Source of the DNA: Parachlorella kessleri | Taxonomy: Eukaryota > Chlorophyta > Trebouxiophyceae > Chlorellales > Chlorellaceae | Direction of reading: 5' to 3' | DNA length: 43,588 bases | Assembly: GCA_001598975.1 (NCBI GenBank) | Contig: BBXU01002183.1 | Location: 1 to 43,588, forward strand | Shown here: positions 20,776 to 31,336 of the stretch, piece by piece | How positions within the stretch are numbered: the stretch's first letter is position 1 | Layout: every line of letters starts with the position of its first letter | Made by a program: the position numbers and the translations under genes | The notes under the pieces: model-generated | Told to the model about the DNA's origin: nothing | The model's input: the letters and a program-made list of their open reading frames with translations, nothing else | Databases searched by the model: none

Positions 20776-22757
20776 TCACCAGGGTGCCTGCCAAGCCCCC
20801 CACCAGGGTCGGTAAGCCTGCACCACCTCGCACCCACTTGGGAGTATGGCTTGCAACACCTGCAGGGCCGCCGGGAGCACAGTGTGAGACGAAGGAGAGC
20901 TTGTCACTAAAGGATTGGCTTTCTAAGCACTGTCGCAGACCAGGCGGCATTGCTTCAAATACCCCATGCCCCTGACTGTGCACTTTGCTGGAAGCACAGA
21001 CCATTGCCCAGCACAGACAGCACCAGGACCCTGGGTCAGGGACACCACACTCACCTTGCCAATAGCATGGCCCTTGCTTGACCTGACACGCACACCCCCT
21101 CCCCGGTGTGCACAGTCAAGAGCATGACCCACCCTGACTCTGACTAATCCCCACACCCATCTCAGCCATAGCGTGCGCCTTGCTCCCCACATGTCCTCAG
21201 AAGCGCACTGACGGGAGCATGCCCCTGCCTGCCTACACAGTGCTCCCCTACCCCTGTTCTAGTGCTCCCCTACCCCCAAATGCTGTTTGCATTTCCTGCC
21301 ACGTGATAAATTTGAGATGTTAAGGCACCCCCCACCCCCCCACCGACCTGAAAATAGCGGGCCCACACTCCAACCTCTGTTGGCTGCCGGATGAAGCGCA
21401 GTCTGCGCAGGCTGGCCAACTCTGACAGCACCACTAGCTCATGCACCGAGAGGGACGCAGGGAACTGGCAACTGAAGTGCAGCTCCTGCAGCTGCTTCAG
21501 GGGTGCCAGCTGGGGTATGATGGCCAGGGAGCCACACTGCAGGCTGGTGAGCTGCGTAAAGCCGGTCAGAGCGGGGGCCGGCACTGGGTCTGCAGGCCAC
21601 GCATCGAGGCTTAGCGACCGTAGCAGTGAGCGTGGAGCTGCTTCCAGCAGCGCATGGGCCGCATCCCAGGCTCCCTGGCCTTGACTCCAGCCCAGGCTGA
21701 GGGCGGTAAGGTTGGTCAGCGCTGACAGCTCGGCACCGCCGCCTACCACCACAGCTTCATCCAGGAATTGAGCCTCGAGCTCCTTGATGCTGCCCAGCTG
21801 GCTCCAGCTCACCGACACCTCCCTGTCCAAGTCGTGCAGCGACAGGCTGGACAGCCCTGGCGCCTGGAAGTGTTGCCCGCCAAGCATCACACTGCTGGCG
21901 GCGTACACTCGCAGCTCCCGCAGGCTGGGCAGCGCTGTGTTGAGGGAGATATGGTCTGATTTGCCAAGGCGCAGGTGGGTGATGCCAGGGAGCAGCAGCG
22001 GTCCACCCTCCCAGCATACGCTTCTCCAGCCAAACACGCCCAGCTCCTCCAGAGTTGTCAGGGGTGTGAGAGCCTTGAAGTCGAGGGGTATTTCAAAGTC
22101 CTCTGCACAATTGAGGAATAGCTTCTGGAGGCTTGGGAATCGGTAGATAGCGGGTAGGCAGTCCAGAAGGGCCTGGGACGCTGCCTCGACACAAAGCCTT
22201 TTCAGCACCTGCGAGTGGGCTCATGACTCAATTTGATATTGATGGTACGCAGCGGAAGGCCTTCTGTACCACCACCTTGTGTGAAGTTTGACAAGTGCAG
22301 GGCTGTATGGGTGGCTACAGCAGTTGACGCTTACTATGCATGATGCTGGCCTGACAACCCCAGCACCTGTCACAGCTTACCGTGCATGACAACGACAGTA
22401 GCACCACCAGCAGCTGGGGCGTTTTGTAGTTTGACAAACCCAGATCTTTCACCGCCGGTCGCGTGGAGGTAATCCAAGGAACCAAGTGCTGGATATCGTC
22501 CTCCCAGCGGTCCAGCTCCAGGCAGCCTATAGGCCACTTCCTGGGGTCTAAACCCTCCCTCCAAGCGGAGCACACAGCCACGGCCCGCACCTGCAGGGCG
22601 GCAGCAGCTGGGATGCTGACCGTGGTGTGCATCCGAGTTTTGAGCACTGCACAGGCTGGGACAGGACCGTCAGGCGCACCCTGTCATCCAATGACAGCTC
22701 TGGCTCGCCCCAGCTGCTGACCGAGAAGACGTGTTGTAAGACCTCTTTCGGCAACAT
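20776..22757 (-). CDS. F-box/LRR protein, array copy 4 (open in all assigned exons)
   Basis: Exons: 22757-22680 (26 codons, MLPKEVLQHVFSVSSWGEPE...), 22590-22381 (VRAVAVCSAWREGLDPRKWP), 22208-21348 (287 codons starting VLKRLCVEAASQALLDCLPA) and 20859-20776. The last exon encodes VLQAILPSGCEVVQAYRPWW plus GAWQAPW and stop, a longer Trp-rich tail found only here. All exons join in phase. The exon 3 donor is CAG|GTCGGT, where others have AAG or GAG|GTGGGT. F-box exon 1 is two codons shorter than in most copies. LRR strands include LTTLEELGVFGW, GITHLRLGKSD, LPSLRELRVYAAS and LTNLTALSLGWSQ. The gap between exon 3 and the last exon (about 490 bp) may hide another exon. Confidence 0.8.
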
Positions 22758-22879
22758 TTAACCAGGGTAGGCCCGGACACCTCCTGCGGGTTTCCTAGCG
22801 CGGGGTGAGGCTGCAGGAGGTAACGGAGAAAGCCTGAGGACCTGCGTTTGCTCTATTTGTCAGGCATGATTGGCGATCG

Positions 22880-22971
22880 AGCCAATTCTGCCTGGTTCTT
22901 TTTATAGGACCAGATGACGGAGGGTTTGAGTGTGTGACGGCACTGATGACAGACACCCCCCCCCCCCCCGC
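22880..22971 (-). promoter_or_regulatory. Conserved upstream module of array copy 4, with poly-C run
   Basis: GGACCAGATGACGGAGGGTT, TGAGTGTGTGACGGCACTGA and TGACAGACA followed by about 14 C. It pairs most closely with the module of copy 8 (33370-33470). Confidence 0.5.
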
Positions 22972-23190
22972 CACCACCAGCCCTCCCAGCAACCCCTTGA
23001 GCTGTCGATATCCTCACATATCCGAGAGACCTAGATTTCAAAGTTGGATAGTTCGTCAATCGCTGTTAAAGAACGTAAAGACTGCGGCTGCAGGTGATAA
23101 TGAAGCATGTGGGTCTGTTTAATGGTGGGGTTGAGACAACAAGGGGTCAGACAGCAGCTTGGAGGGTGTTTTTTCATGTTCTATTCCTAT

Positions 23191-23275
23191 TAGTATGGGT
23201 GGCAGGTAGTGCGATCAGGGAGTAGAGCTGGGCTGGACTGGACTGACAGGGCTGGATGCAGAATGAGCCTCATGC
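23191..23275 (+). repeat. Dispersed 90-bp element
   Basis: CTATTAGTATGGGTGGCAGG, TAGTGCGATCAGGGAGTAGA and an end CTGACAGGGCTGGATGCAGA. Directly downstream is a spacer block of about 160 bp (23300-23460) shared with 33830-33990. Confidence 0.75.
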
Positions 23276-23679
23276 TGACACGTTATCTTCAATTACTCAA
23301 CCCAAAGTTGAGGCACTGTCATGCGCAACGCTGTGTGAGTATGATCCAGGAAGTGTGCAGGACGCTGCTTTTGTGCTTTGTTGGTGCCAACAACACTTGG
23401 CAGACTTTTGTCGCTCATAGCTTGTGGGAGGGCAGGCGCGCTGGGAGTTAATGGATGCGGTATATGTCATGCATGGGCAGCAAGCTCGTTGCCCAACCTT
23501 GAAGCCCTGAACGCATAACCAGGCTGCACTGCCGGGAAAGAGTAAGGCAAGTCGTGGGCAAACACCCACATTACACTGGCACAGCTAAACGCCACCTCTC
23601 ACATGCATCCGCCCGGGCAGCAGGGAGCGGTAGTTGGGGCAAGCAGACTCACTTAAGGCAAGCCACATAACATGTATTG

Positions 23680-23735
23680 GTATGGGTGGCAGCTATTGCG
23701 AACAGGGAGTGAGAGCTGGGCTGTACTGACAGGAT
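23680..23735 (+). repeat. Dispersed 90-bp element, truncated copy
   Basis: GTATTGGTATGGGTGGCAGC, TATTGCGAACAGGGAGTGAG and a CTGTACTGACAGG end; the 3' part is missing. Confidence 0.65.
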
Positions 23736-23944
23736 TGGCTACACTACCTGCCACCCTACACAAGTAAACAGCACGGGCGGTGCACAGCCACCCTGGCACA
23801 CACCTGACCACTGTTGTGTGGCAGCAGTGGCAGCCAAGCGGAAGCCAGGACAGGAGGACCGCATTCCAGCCCTCCCCCAGCCACAGGATGGTGACACCAA
23901 CAGCGGCCAGCCAGCCAGCCAAGGCCTGCTCCCCCCCATCAGCA

Positions 23945-25777
23945 TCAAGCCTGCTCCACCTCACACCCGTCCGGGAGATGCTTGTGTAGCACCTGCGCCC
24001 ACTGGGTACCCAGTTTGAGGTGACGACTAAGAGGTGAGTAAGGGCAACAACTCTGAGCTTTCACATACGCACCAGCAGGAATGCACAAGCAAGCCCCATG
24101 CCCGTGAGTGTGCAATCTCCCTCGGTAGAAAGCCAGCAGCATGGGTCTGGGTCACCGCAATCATCTCCGAAAAGCCGCCTTTCAGCAGCCACGCCGCCCT
24201 GCCAAACCCAGGACAACCTCATCGCAGATGGCGCTGCCTGCAACCGTGGACAAAGGAACACATCCTGCCGGCATAGCACGCTCCTCGCTCGACATGAGCC
24301 CCCTCGACTGCAACGATAACTATGGGCTGGTGCGACTGAACTGCCAAAACCAACCTTAAGACAGCGGGTTTTGACTCCAGCTTCTGCCAGTGGCCGGCTG
24401 AAGCTCAGCCTGCGCAGGCCGGTTACCTCTGACAGCAACGCCAGCTCATGCACCGAGAGGGAAGCAGCCGAGTGGCCGCTGAAGCGCAGCGCCTGCAGCT
24501 GCTCCAAGAGAGACAGCTGGGGTATGATGGCTAGGGAGCCACACTCGAGGCTGGTGAGCTGCGTAAGCCCGGCCAGAATAGGTGGCGGCAGCCGGTCTTC
24601 AGACAATGCATCGAGGTTAAGCGACCGCAGTGAGCGTGGGACTGCCTGAAGCAGCACAAGGGCCACATCCCAAGCCCCATGACGCTCACTCCAGCCCAGG
24701 CTGAGGGCGGTAAGGTTGGTCAGCGCTGACAGCTCGGCAGCCCTCCACACTGCCGCTTCCCATGTGAAGCGAGCGTGGAGCTCCTTCAGGCTGCCCAGCT
24801 GGCTCCAGCTGACGGCCAGCTCCTTGTCCGGGTCGTGTAGTGTCAGGCTCGACAGCTGTGGGGCCTGGAAGTGTTGGCCACCAAGCACGATAAAACCGGC
24901 GTCCTGAATCGTCAGCTGCTGCAGGCTGGGAAGCGCTGTGTTGAGGGTGACATGTTCCCCGCTGAGAAGCTGCAATTTGGTGATGCGGGGGGGCAGCGGT
25001 CCACCCTCCCAGCTGATGTTGTCCCAGCGGGACACGGCCAGTTCCTCCAGAGCCGTCAGGGGTGCAAGAGCTTTGGAGTCGAGGGGCACGTCAAAGTCCC
25101 GTTTACACACGAGGTCCAGCTTCCTGAGGCCTGGGAACCGATACACGGCAGGTAGGCAGTCCAAGAGGGCTTGGGAAGCTGCCACCAAACAAAGCTTTTC
25201 CAGCACCTGCACTCAACGAAAGGGCCCCTGTGCCTCAGGCTGCTTTAAAAGCAAGCAGCAGGAAGGCCTGTTTGCATCACCCCCTCCTGAAAGCTTGACG
25301 GACTCATGGCTGTCTGGGTAGCTGCAGCAGTTAAACGCTTACCAAACCAAGCACGAAGCACCGACAGCCTCAACAGCAACCACAGATGAGCTTACCGTGC
25401 GTGGCACTAAACCCGCACCGTCAGCAGCGGGGGAGTTGTCAGATAGGTGAAGCGCAGGACCTTCACCGCCGGTCGTGTGGAGGTGAACCAAGACATCAAA
25501 TGCTCGCCAGCATCAATATCCCACCCAGGCAGCTCCAGGCTGTCTATGGGCCACTTCCTGGGGTCCAAGCAGTCCCGCCAGGCTGAGCACACGGCCATGG
25601 CCCGTAACTGCAAACAGGCAGCAGCAAGGATGTCAAACCCCGGTGTGTGTCCGAGTTGTGCTGCACAGCCGGGGAACTGGTCGTCAGGCGCACCCTGTCC
25701 TCCAATGACAGCGCTGGCCCGCCCCGGCTGCAGCTGGGAACCGAGAAGACGTGTTGTAAGACCTCTTTGGGCAACAT
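23945..25777 (-). pseudogene. F-box/LRR array copy 5: frameshift and stop at the end of exon 2
   Basis: Exons: 25777-25694 (MLPKEVLQHVFSVPSCSRGG...SLEDR), 25607-25396, 25206-24355 (284 codons, VLEKLCLVAASQALLDCLPA) and 23992-23945 (VLHKHLPDGCEVEQA-stop). Exon 2 is 212 nt where 213 is expected. Its end reads TTPPLLTVRV then TAG instead of the family's TPQLLTVLASVPRM, so one base was lost near 25415. Exon 3 is entirely open (LTALEELAVSRWDN, PRITKLQLLSGE, LTNLTALSLGWSE and so on), so the damage is confined to one base. The exon 3 donor is AAG|GTTGGT. The 3' half (EVTGLRRLSF, KTRCLK) and last exon group with copies 7 and 9. Confidence 0.8.
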
Positions 25778-25889
25778 TTATCAAAGGTGGACCCGGACAC
25801 CTCTGGCGGACGTCCTAGCGCAGGGTGAGGCGGTGCAGGAGGTGACGGGGAAAGCCTGCGAACCTGCGCTTGCCCTGTTTGCCAAACAT

Positions 25890-25985
25890 GATCGGCGATC
25901 GAGTCAAATTCTGCCTGATCCTCAGAGGACTAGATGACTAAGGGTTTGAGCTTTGACAGTCACCCTTGACATCCTCCTCCCAGCA
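25890..25985 (-). promoter_or_regulatory. Conserved upstream module of array copy 5
   Basis: GGACTAGATGACTAAGGGTT, TGAGCTTTGACAGTCACCCT and TGACATCCTCCTCCCAGCAA. Nearly identical to the copy 2 module at 17322-17400, also preceded by an ATTCTGCCTGA block. Confidence 0.55.
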
Positions 25986-26016
25986 ACCATTTGAGCTGTC
26001 TAATTACTGTAACTAT

Positions 26017-26110
26017 CGAGGGTGGCAAATAATGCGAGCAGGGACGAGGTACAGGGATACTGGGCTGACAGGGCTGAATGCAGCATGAGCCTGAGTCTTG
26101 CCCGAGTACT
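26017..26110 (+). repeat. Dispersed 90-bp element
   Basis: GGGTGGCAAATAATGCGAGC, then ACTGGGCTGACAGGGCTGAA, TGCAGCATGAGCCTGAGTCT and a GCCCGAGTACTG tail. This copy shows the longest 3' extension of the consensus. Confidence 0.7.
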
Positions 26111-26770
26111 GCAACCCCTCGTAGCCAACGGGAGTATCCGGAGGCTGGGCACGTGGTTGTGTGCTGTCACTGAGAGGATAGACGGTGCTGCAGGTGCGAA
26201 GGTTGCAAGGAGAGAGTATTCTGAACAGAATACACGTGACAACAAGGGGCCAGACAGCAGCTTGGCTCTGCGTGAAGGGCAACCCGCTGATAGTTGATGG
26301 GTTCGGTATATAGTTCCTTTTCAGAAGGTACAGCCATGCACTGACAGGGTCAAATAGCAAGCTCTACGCCAACATTGAAGCCCTGAACGCATAACCAGGT
26401 AGACCCACTGGAAAGAAGCGAAGCAGTTCCTGGGGCAAACACTCGACAATAGGACACAGCTACACGCCACCTCGCACTGTGCACCGCATGGGCAGCAGGG
26501 AGCGGTGGGACGAACAGCAACTAAGGCGTACGAGTTGAAATTCCGGCCAGCCCCAAAGCATATGTTGCGCGCACTACCTGCCAACCCGACCAGGTACCCA
26601 GCATGTGCGGTGCCCCGGACTGCGATCCTGGTGCAAGCCTGGCCACCCATGTGTGACAGCCACGCGGAAGCCAGGGCAGGTGGGCCGCATGTCAGCCCTC
26701 CCACAGCCACCGGAGTGAGACTGGCAGCGACCAGCCAGCCAGCCGGGGACCTGCTGCTCCTCGCCTAGCG

Positions 26771-28563
26771 TCATGCCTGCTCCACCTTACACCCATCTGG
26801 GAGCAGCGCGTGCAGCACCTGCAGCCCACTGGGTACCCAGTATGAGACATTGGGGACGCAAGTAAGGGCGGCAACCCTGTACTGTCGCAAACCAGGCGGC
26901 AAACTTCACAACTTAACGCATGCCCTTGAGTGTGCAATATCTCAGTGGGACGCCAGCAGCATGGTTGGACACCACACACGTTAGGCGAACACACATCCTG
27001 CCACGGCGCAGGCTTGACCCAGGAAAAACACAGCGCAGAGCGCACTGGCTTCCCTCTGGAACCCAAACATCCATCCAGCATAGCTCCCTCTTCGCTCGCC
27101 ATGACTGTTGAGGTACATCTTCCAACCCACCTTGAGACAGCGAGCCCTGCCTCCACCTTCTGCCATCCGCTGGCTGAAGCGCAGCCTTCGTAGGCTGGCC
27201 AACTCTGACAGCAACGCAAGCTCATCCACTGAGAGGGAAGCAACCGAGTGGCTGGTAAACTGTAGCTCCTGCAGCTGCTTCAGGGGTGCTAGCTGGGGAA
27301 TGATGGCCAGGGAGCCACACTGCAGGCTGGTGAGCTGCGTAAGCCCGGTCAGTGCAGGGGGCGGTAACAGATGTACAGGCCAAGCATCGAGGCTGAGCGA
27401 CCGTAGTGAGCGTGAAGCTGCTTGCAGCAAGACATAGGCCGAGTCCCAGGCCCCCTGCCGTTCACTCCAGTGCAGCCGGAGGGCGGTGACATTAGTCAGC
27501 GCTGACAGCTTGGCAGCGCCCAACGCCACCACTGCATTCATGGAGCGAGCTTCGACCTCCCTGAGGCTGCCCAGCTGGCTCCACCTGACAGCCAGCTCGC
27601 GGTTGACGTCATACAGCGACAGGCTTGACAGCTGTGGCGCCTGGAAATACTGGCCGCCAAGCATCACAGTGCTGACCATGCAAACTCTCAGATGCTGCAG
27701 GCTGGGCAGCACTGTGTTGAGGGCCACGCTGTCAGTGAGGCCAAGGCGCAGCTGGGTGATACGGGGGAGCAGCGGTCCGCCCTCCCAGCAAATCTTTTCC
27801 CAGCCGGACACGGCCAGTTCCTCCAGGGCCGTCAGCGGTGCAAGTGCCAAAAAATCGAAGGGCACCTCAAAGTCCTCCCTACAGCCGAGGATTAGCTTCC
27901 TGAGGCTTGGGAAGTGGTAGATAGCGGGCAGGCAGTCCAGCAAGGCCTGGGACGCTGCCTCCATACAAAGCCTTTCTACCACCTGCACTCAGCGGGGCCT
28001 CATGGTTTGGGCCGCATATGAGGCAAGCAGCAAAAAGGCCTGTTTACATCACCTTCCTGAAAGCTTGACACACTCGGGGCTGGATGGAGATGGGCAGCAT
28101 GACCAGCCAATGGCTGTCTGGGTAGCTACAGCAGTTGGTGCTCACCAGGCGCAGTGCACAGCAGCACATACAGCGGAGCTTACCATGTGTGGCACTGATG
28201 CTAGCACCGTCAGCAGCTGGGGAGTTCTGTAGCGTGAAAGGTCCAGGGACTTCACCGCCGGTCGCGTGGAGATAATCCAAGGCACCAGGTGCTCGTCATC
28301 AACTTTTAAGCGATTCAGCTTCAGGGTGTCTATGGGCCACTTTCTGGGGTCCAAGCAGTCCCTCCAAGCGGAGCAGACGGCCATAGCCCGCAACTGCAGG
28401 GCGGCAGCAGCTGTGATGCTGATCTCGGTGTTGGTCTGAAATGTGTTGCCCACGTAGGGGACATGGTTGCCAGGCGCACCCTGTCCTTCAATGACAGCGC
28501 TGGCCCGCCCCAGCTGCAGCTGGCAACCGAGAATACATGTTGTAAAACCTCTTTGGGCAGCAT
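26771..28563 (-). CDS. F-box/LRR protein, array copy 6 (open in all assigned exons)
   Basis: Exons: 28563-28480 (MLPKEVLQHVFSVASCSWGG...), 28393-28184 (LRAMAVCSAWRDCLDPRKWP), 27982-27131 (284 codons, VVERLCMEAASQALLDCLPA) and 26818-26771 (VLHALLPDGCKVEQA-stop); total about 397 residues, all in phase. LRR strands: FPSLRKLILGCRE, LTALEELAVSGW, PRITQLRLGLTD, LPSLQHLRVCMVS, PQLSSLSLYDVN, GSLREVEARSMN, LTNVTALRLHWSE, SLRSLSLDAWP, LTQLTSLQCGSLA, KQLQELQFTSHS and ASLRRLRF. Exons 1 and 2 are closest to copy 2. Its upstream module is truncated: only ATTCCGCCTGATTCTTCTGT (from about 28687) remains before the inversion that brought in copy 7. Confidence 0.82.
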
Positions 28564-28940
28564 TTATCTAGGGTGGACCCGGACACCTCCGGCGGACTTC
28601 CTAGCGTAGAGTGAGGGGGTGCAGGAGGTGCGCGAAAAGCTTGTGGACCTGTCTTTGCTCTTTGCTTGCCTATTATGCGGTCGAACCAATTCCGCCTGAT
28701 TCTTCTGTAGCTATGAGAATGCACACTCGGGAGAGGGGGATGTCAAAAATGACTGTCACAGCTCAAGCCCTTAGTCATCTAGTCCTCCTAAGGAATCGTC
28801 CTAGGATTAATCGCGCAGCTTTGGTTCCACCGCTAGACATGGCTAGCGATCTAAACAAGGACACGCCATCAGTTTGCCCAACACCCCTTAAGCACCTCAC
28901 TAGGCAGTCCGCTGGAGGTGTCCGGGTACACCCTTGATAA
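28564..28940. promoter_or_regulatory. Head-to-head intergenic region of copies 6 and 7, with the copy 7 module
   Basis: The two ATGs face away from each other, 377 bp apart. At 28737-28795 the conserved module appears inverted relative to the other copies (AGCCCTTAGTCATCTAGTCC), so it belongs to copy 7. Between about 28710 and 28737 the copy 6 upstream sequence stops matching its sisters, which places one inversion breakpoint there. Confidence 0.6.
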
Positions 28941-30543
28941 ATGTTGCCGAAAGAGGTCTTACAACACATCTTCTCTCTTGGCAAGCCGGGATGGAGCCCA
29001 GCGTTGTCACTGAAGGACAGGGTGCGCCTGACGACCGTGTCCCTGCCTGTGCAGCACAACTACTGGACGCACACACCGGGATCAACATCCCAGCTGCTGC
29101 CTGTCTGCAGTTGCGGGCCATGGCCGTGTGCTCCGCTTGGAGGGACTGCTTGGACCCCAGGAAGTGGCCTATAGAAACCCTGGGATTGTATTGCTGGGAA
29201 AGCGATCACGAGCACTTGGTGCCTTGGGTTAACTTAGTGCAACCGGCGGTGAAGGCTCTGTGCATCGCACTTAAGAGAACTCCCCAGCTGCTGACAACGC
29301 TACTATCAGTGCCACGCAAGGTAAGCTGTGGTTGCTGCTGAGACTGTTGGCCGCCCCATGCATGGGAAACGTTGGTTTGTCAGTTGCAATCCATACGTCC
29401 ATGAGTTTATCAAGCCTCATAACGTGGTGTTGCAAGCAGGCCTCTCTTCTGCTAGCCTCCGAGATGCAAGTTGCGTCAACTTACCCATGGCTGTGTGCAG
29501 GTGCTGGAATTCCTTTCTCTTGACGCAGCTTCCCAGACTATTTCGGACTGTCTACCTGCTCTCTCCGTATTCTCAAGACTCAGCAAGCTAAACCTGGGGT
29601 GCGAGGAGAACTCAAAAGTGCCCCTCAACTTGAGGGCCCTTGCAACGCTGACGGCTTTGGAGGAATTGACTGTCTCCCGCTGGGACACCATTTGCTGGCA
29701 GGGTGCACCGCTGCTCCCCCACGTCACCAAGCTCCAGCTTTGCTTCTCAGAGCATGTGGCTCTCAACACAGCGCTGCCCAGCCTGCAGCAGCTGAGAGTT
29801 TGCTGCAGGCTGGGAGTTGAGGATGGCACTGTGGTGCTTGGTGGCCAGCATTTCCAGGCGCCACAGCTGTCAAGCCTGTCGCTGCACAATGTGCAAGGAA
29901 AGCTTTCTGTCAGCTGGAGCCAGCTGGGCAGCCTGAAGGAGCTTGAGGCTCGCTTCCTGGGCGAAGCGGTAGTGTTGGGCGCTGCCGAGCTGTCGGCGCA
30001 GACCAAACTTACTGCCCTCTGCCTGGGCTGGGGTGCATGTGAGGGAGGCTATGACTCGGCCCGTATGCTGCTGCAAGCAGCGCCACCCTCAGTGCAGTCC
30101 CTTGCCCTCGAAGCCTGGCCTGCAAACCGGCTGCCGCCCCCTGCTCTGACCAAGCTTACGCAGCTCACCAGCCTGCAGTGTGGCTCCCTGGCCATTATTC
30201 CGCTCCTGTCTTCCTTGGGGCAGCTGCAGGAGCTGCGCTTCAGCGACCACTTGGCAGCTTCACTCTCAGTGCATGACCTTGCGTTCCTGTCAGAGGTAAC
30301 CGGCCTGCGCAGACTGCCCTTCGGTCGGCGGCTGGCAGAACCTGGACTCAGAACCCGCTGTCTCAAGGTGGGTTGGGGGGCTCACCTCACCAGCTGTTGT
30401 TATCATTGCAGCCAAGGGGGTTCATGTTTAGCAAGCAGGTACTACGCCGGCGGGATGTTCCCTTGTCCATAGTGGCAGGCAGCGCCGTCTGCGGTGAGGT
30501 TGTCCTGGGTTTGGCAGGGCGGCGTGGCTGTGGAAAGGCTTAG
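28941..30543 (+). CDS. F-box/LRR protein, array copy 7 (inverted; last exon lost)
   Basis: The only plus-strand copy. Exons: 28941-29021 (27 codons, MLPKEVLQHIFSLGKPGWSP), 29111-29320 (70 codons) and 29501-30367 (289 codons, VLEFLSLDAASQTISDCLPA); all open and in phase. Exon 3 has a small insertion at CRLGVEDGTVVLGG. The usual last exon (VLHKxLPDGCEVEQA) is missing: the conserved 3' sequence jumps near 30545, deleting it. A possible replacement final exon at 30412-30543 follows the acceptor TATCATTGCAG, is in phase and encodes PRGFMFSKQVLRRRD... to TAG (43 residues), but the equivalent stretch in copies 5 and 9 is in another frame, so it may not be real. Closest to copy 9 in exons 1-3 (TTLLSVPR, SLDAASQTISDCLPA). 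Confidence 0.75.
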
Positions 30544-31336
30544 GAGATAGTTGCGGCTGGCTGGCGCTATAGGTCTCCGTTGGCTGGGTAGTATTGGAAT
30601 GCGGTCCTCCTGTCCTGGCTTCCGCTGGTGACACACAAAAGTGGTCAGGTTTGTGCCAGGGTGGCAGTGCACCGCCCCTGCTGTCTGCTTGTGTAGGATG
30701 GCGGGTGGTAGTTTTTAGCATGGGTGACAGGTAGTGCGAACAGGGTAAGAGTTGAACTGGACGTACAGGAGATGCAGAGTGCACCTGTACCTGAGTTCAA
30801 GTTATTGTTTTGTGGCTTGCCTTAAGCTACTGCTTGCCCCAACTGCTCCCTGCTGCTCGGGCGGATGCTTGTGAGAGGTGGCATGCAGCTGTGTCCACTG
30901 TAGAGGTGTTTGCCCAGGCTTTGTCTCACTTCTCCCGGCAGTGCAAGCTGATCATGCGTCAACGGTGGCACACAGCTTGCTGCTCATGCTGTTTGACTAC
31001 GGGAGTCGATCGGTGTATGTCCTTGTGTTCCACAACATACCTCTCCATCCACTATCAGCGGGCTAGCCCTACATGCAAGTCATGAGCGACACCGAAGTCT
31101 GCAAGATGTTGTCGGCACCAACACAAGCACAAACGCTGCGGTCCTGTGCACTTCCTGGATCATACTCAGACACACTGTTGCAAACTGACAGTGCCTCTGG
31201 TTGGTTAAAACTGGGACTAGAGGGACACGGATATCTCACCACCCGCATAGAGTGAGACAAGCAGCAGACCAACCACCCATAACCCTGCTCCACCCCGCTG
31301 GGCTCTTGCAACTTCCGTCAAATTTGGCATTTGGAG
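30544..31336. other. Inverted 3' spacer of copy 7
   Basis: No gene supported. In order it holds, reverse-complemented relative to the other copies, the conserved 3' block (about 30590-30715), the dispersed element, a block ending TGCTGCTCGGGCGGATG (about 30806-30960) and the 160-bp spacer block (31075-31203, also at 23300 and 33830). This shows a whole repeat unit was inverted. The second breakpoint is near 31205-31245. Confidence 0.6.
30715..30800 (+). repeat. Dispersed 90-bp element
   Basis: TTTTTAGCATGGGTGACAGG, TAGTGCGAACAGGGTAAGAG, then GATGCAGAGTGCACCTG. It sits inside the inverted unit yet has the same plus orientation as the other copies, which suggests it inserted after the inversion or independently. 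Confidence 0.7.
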
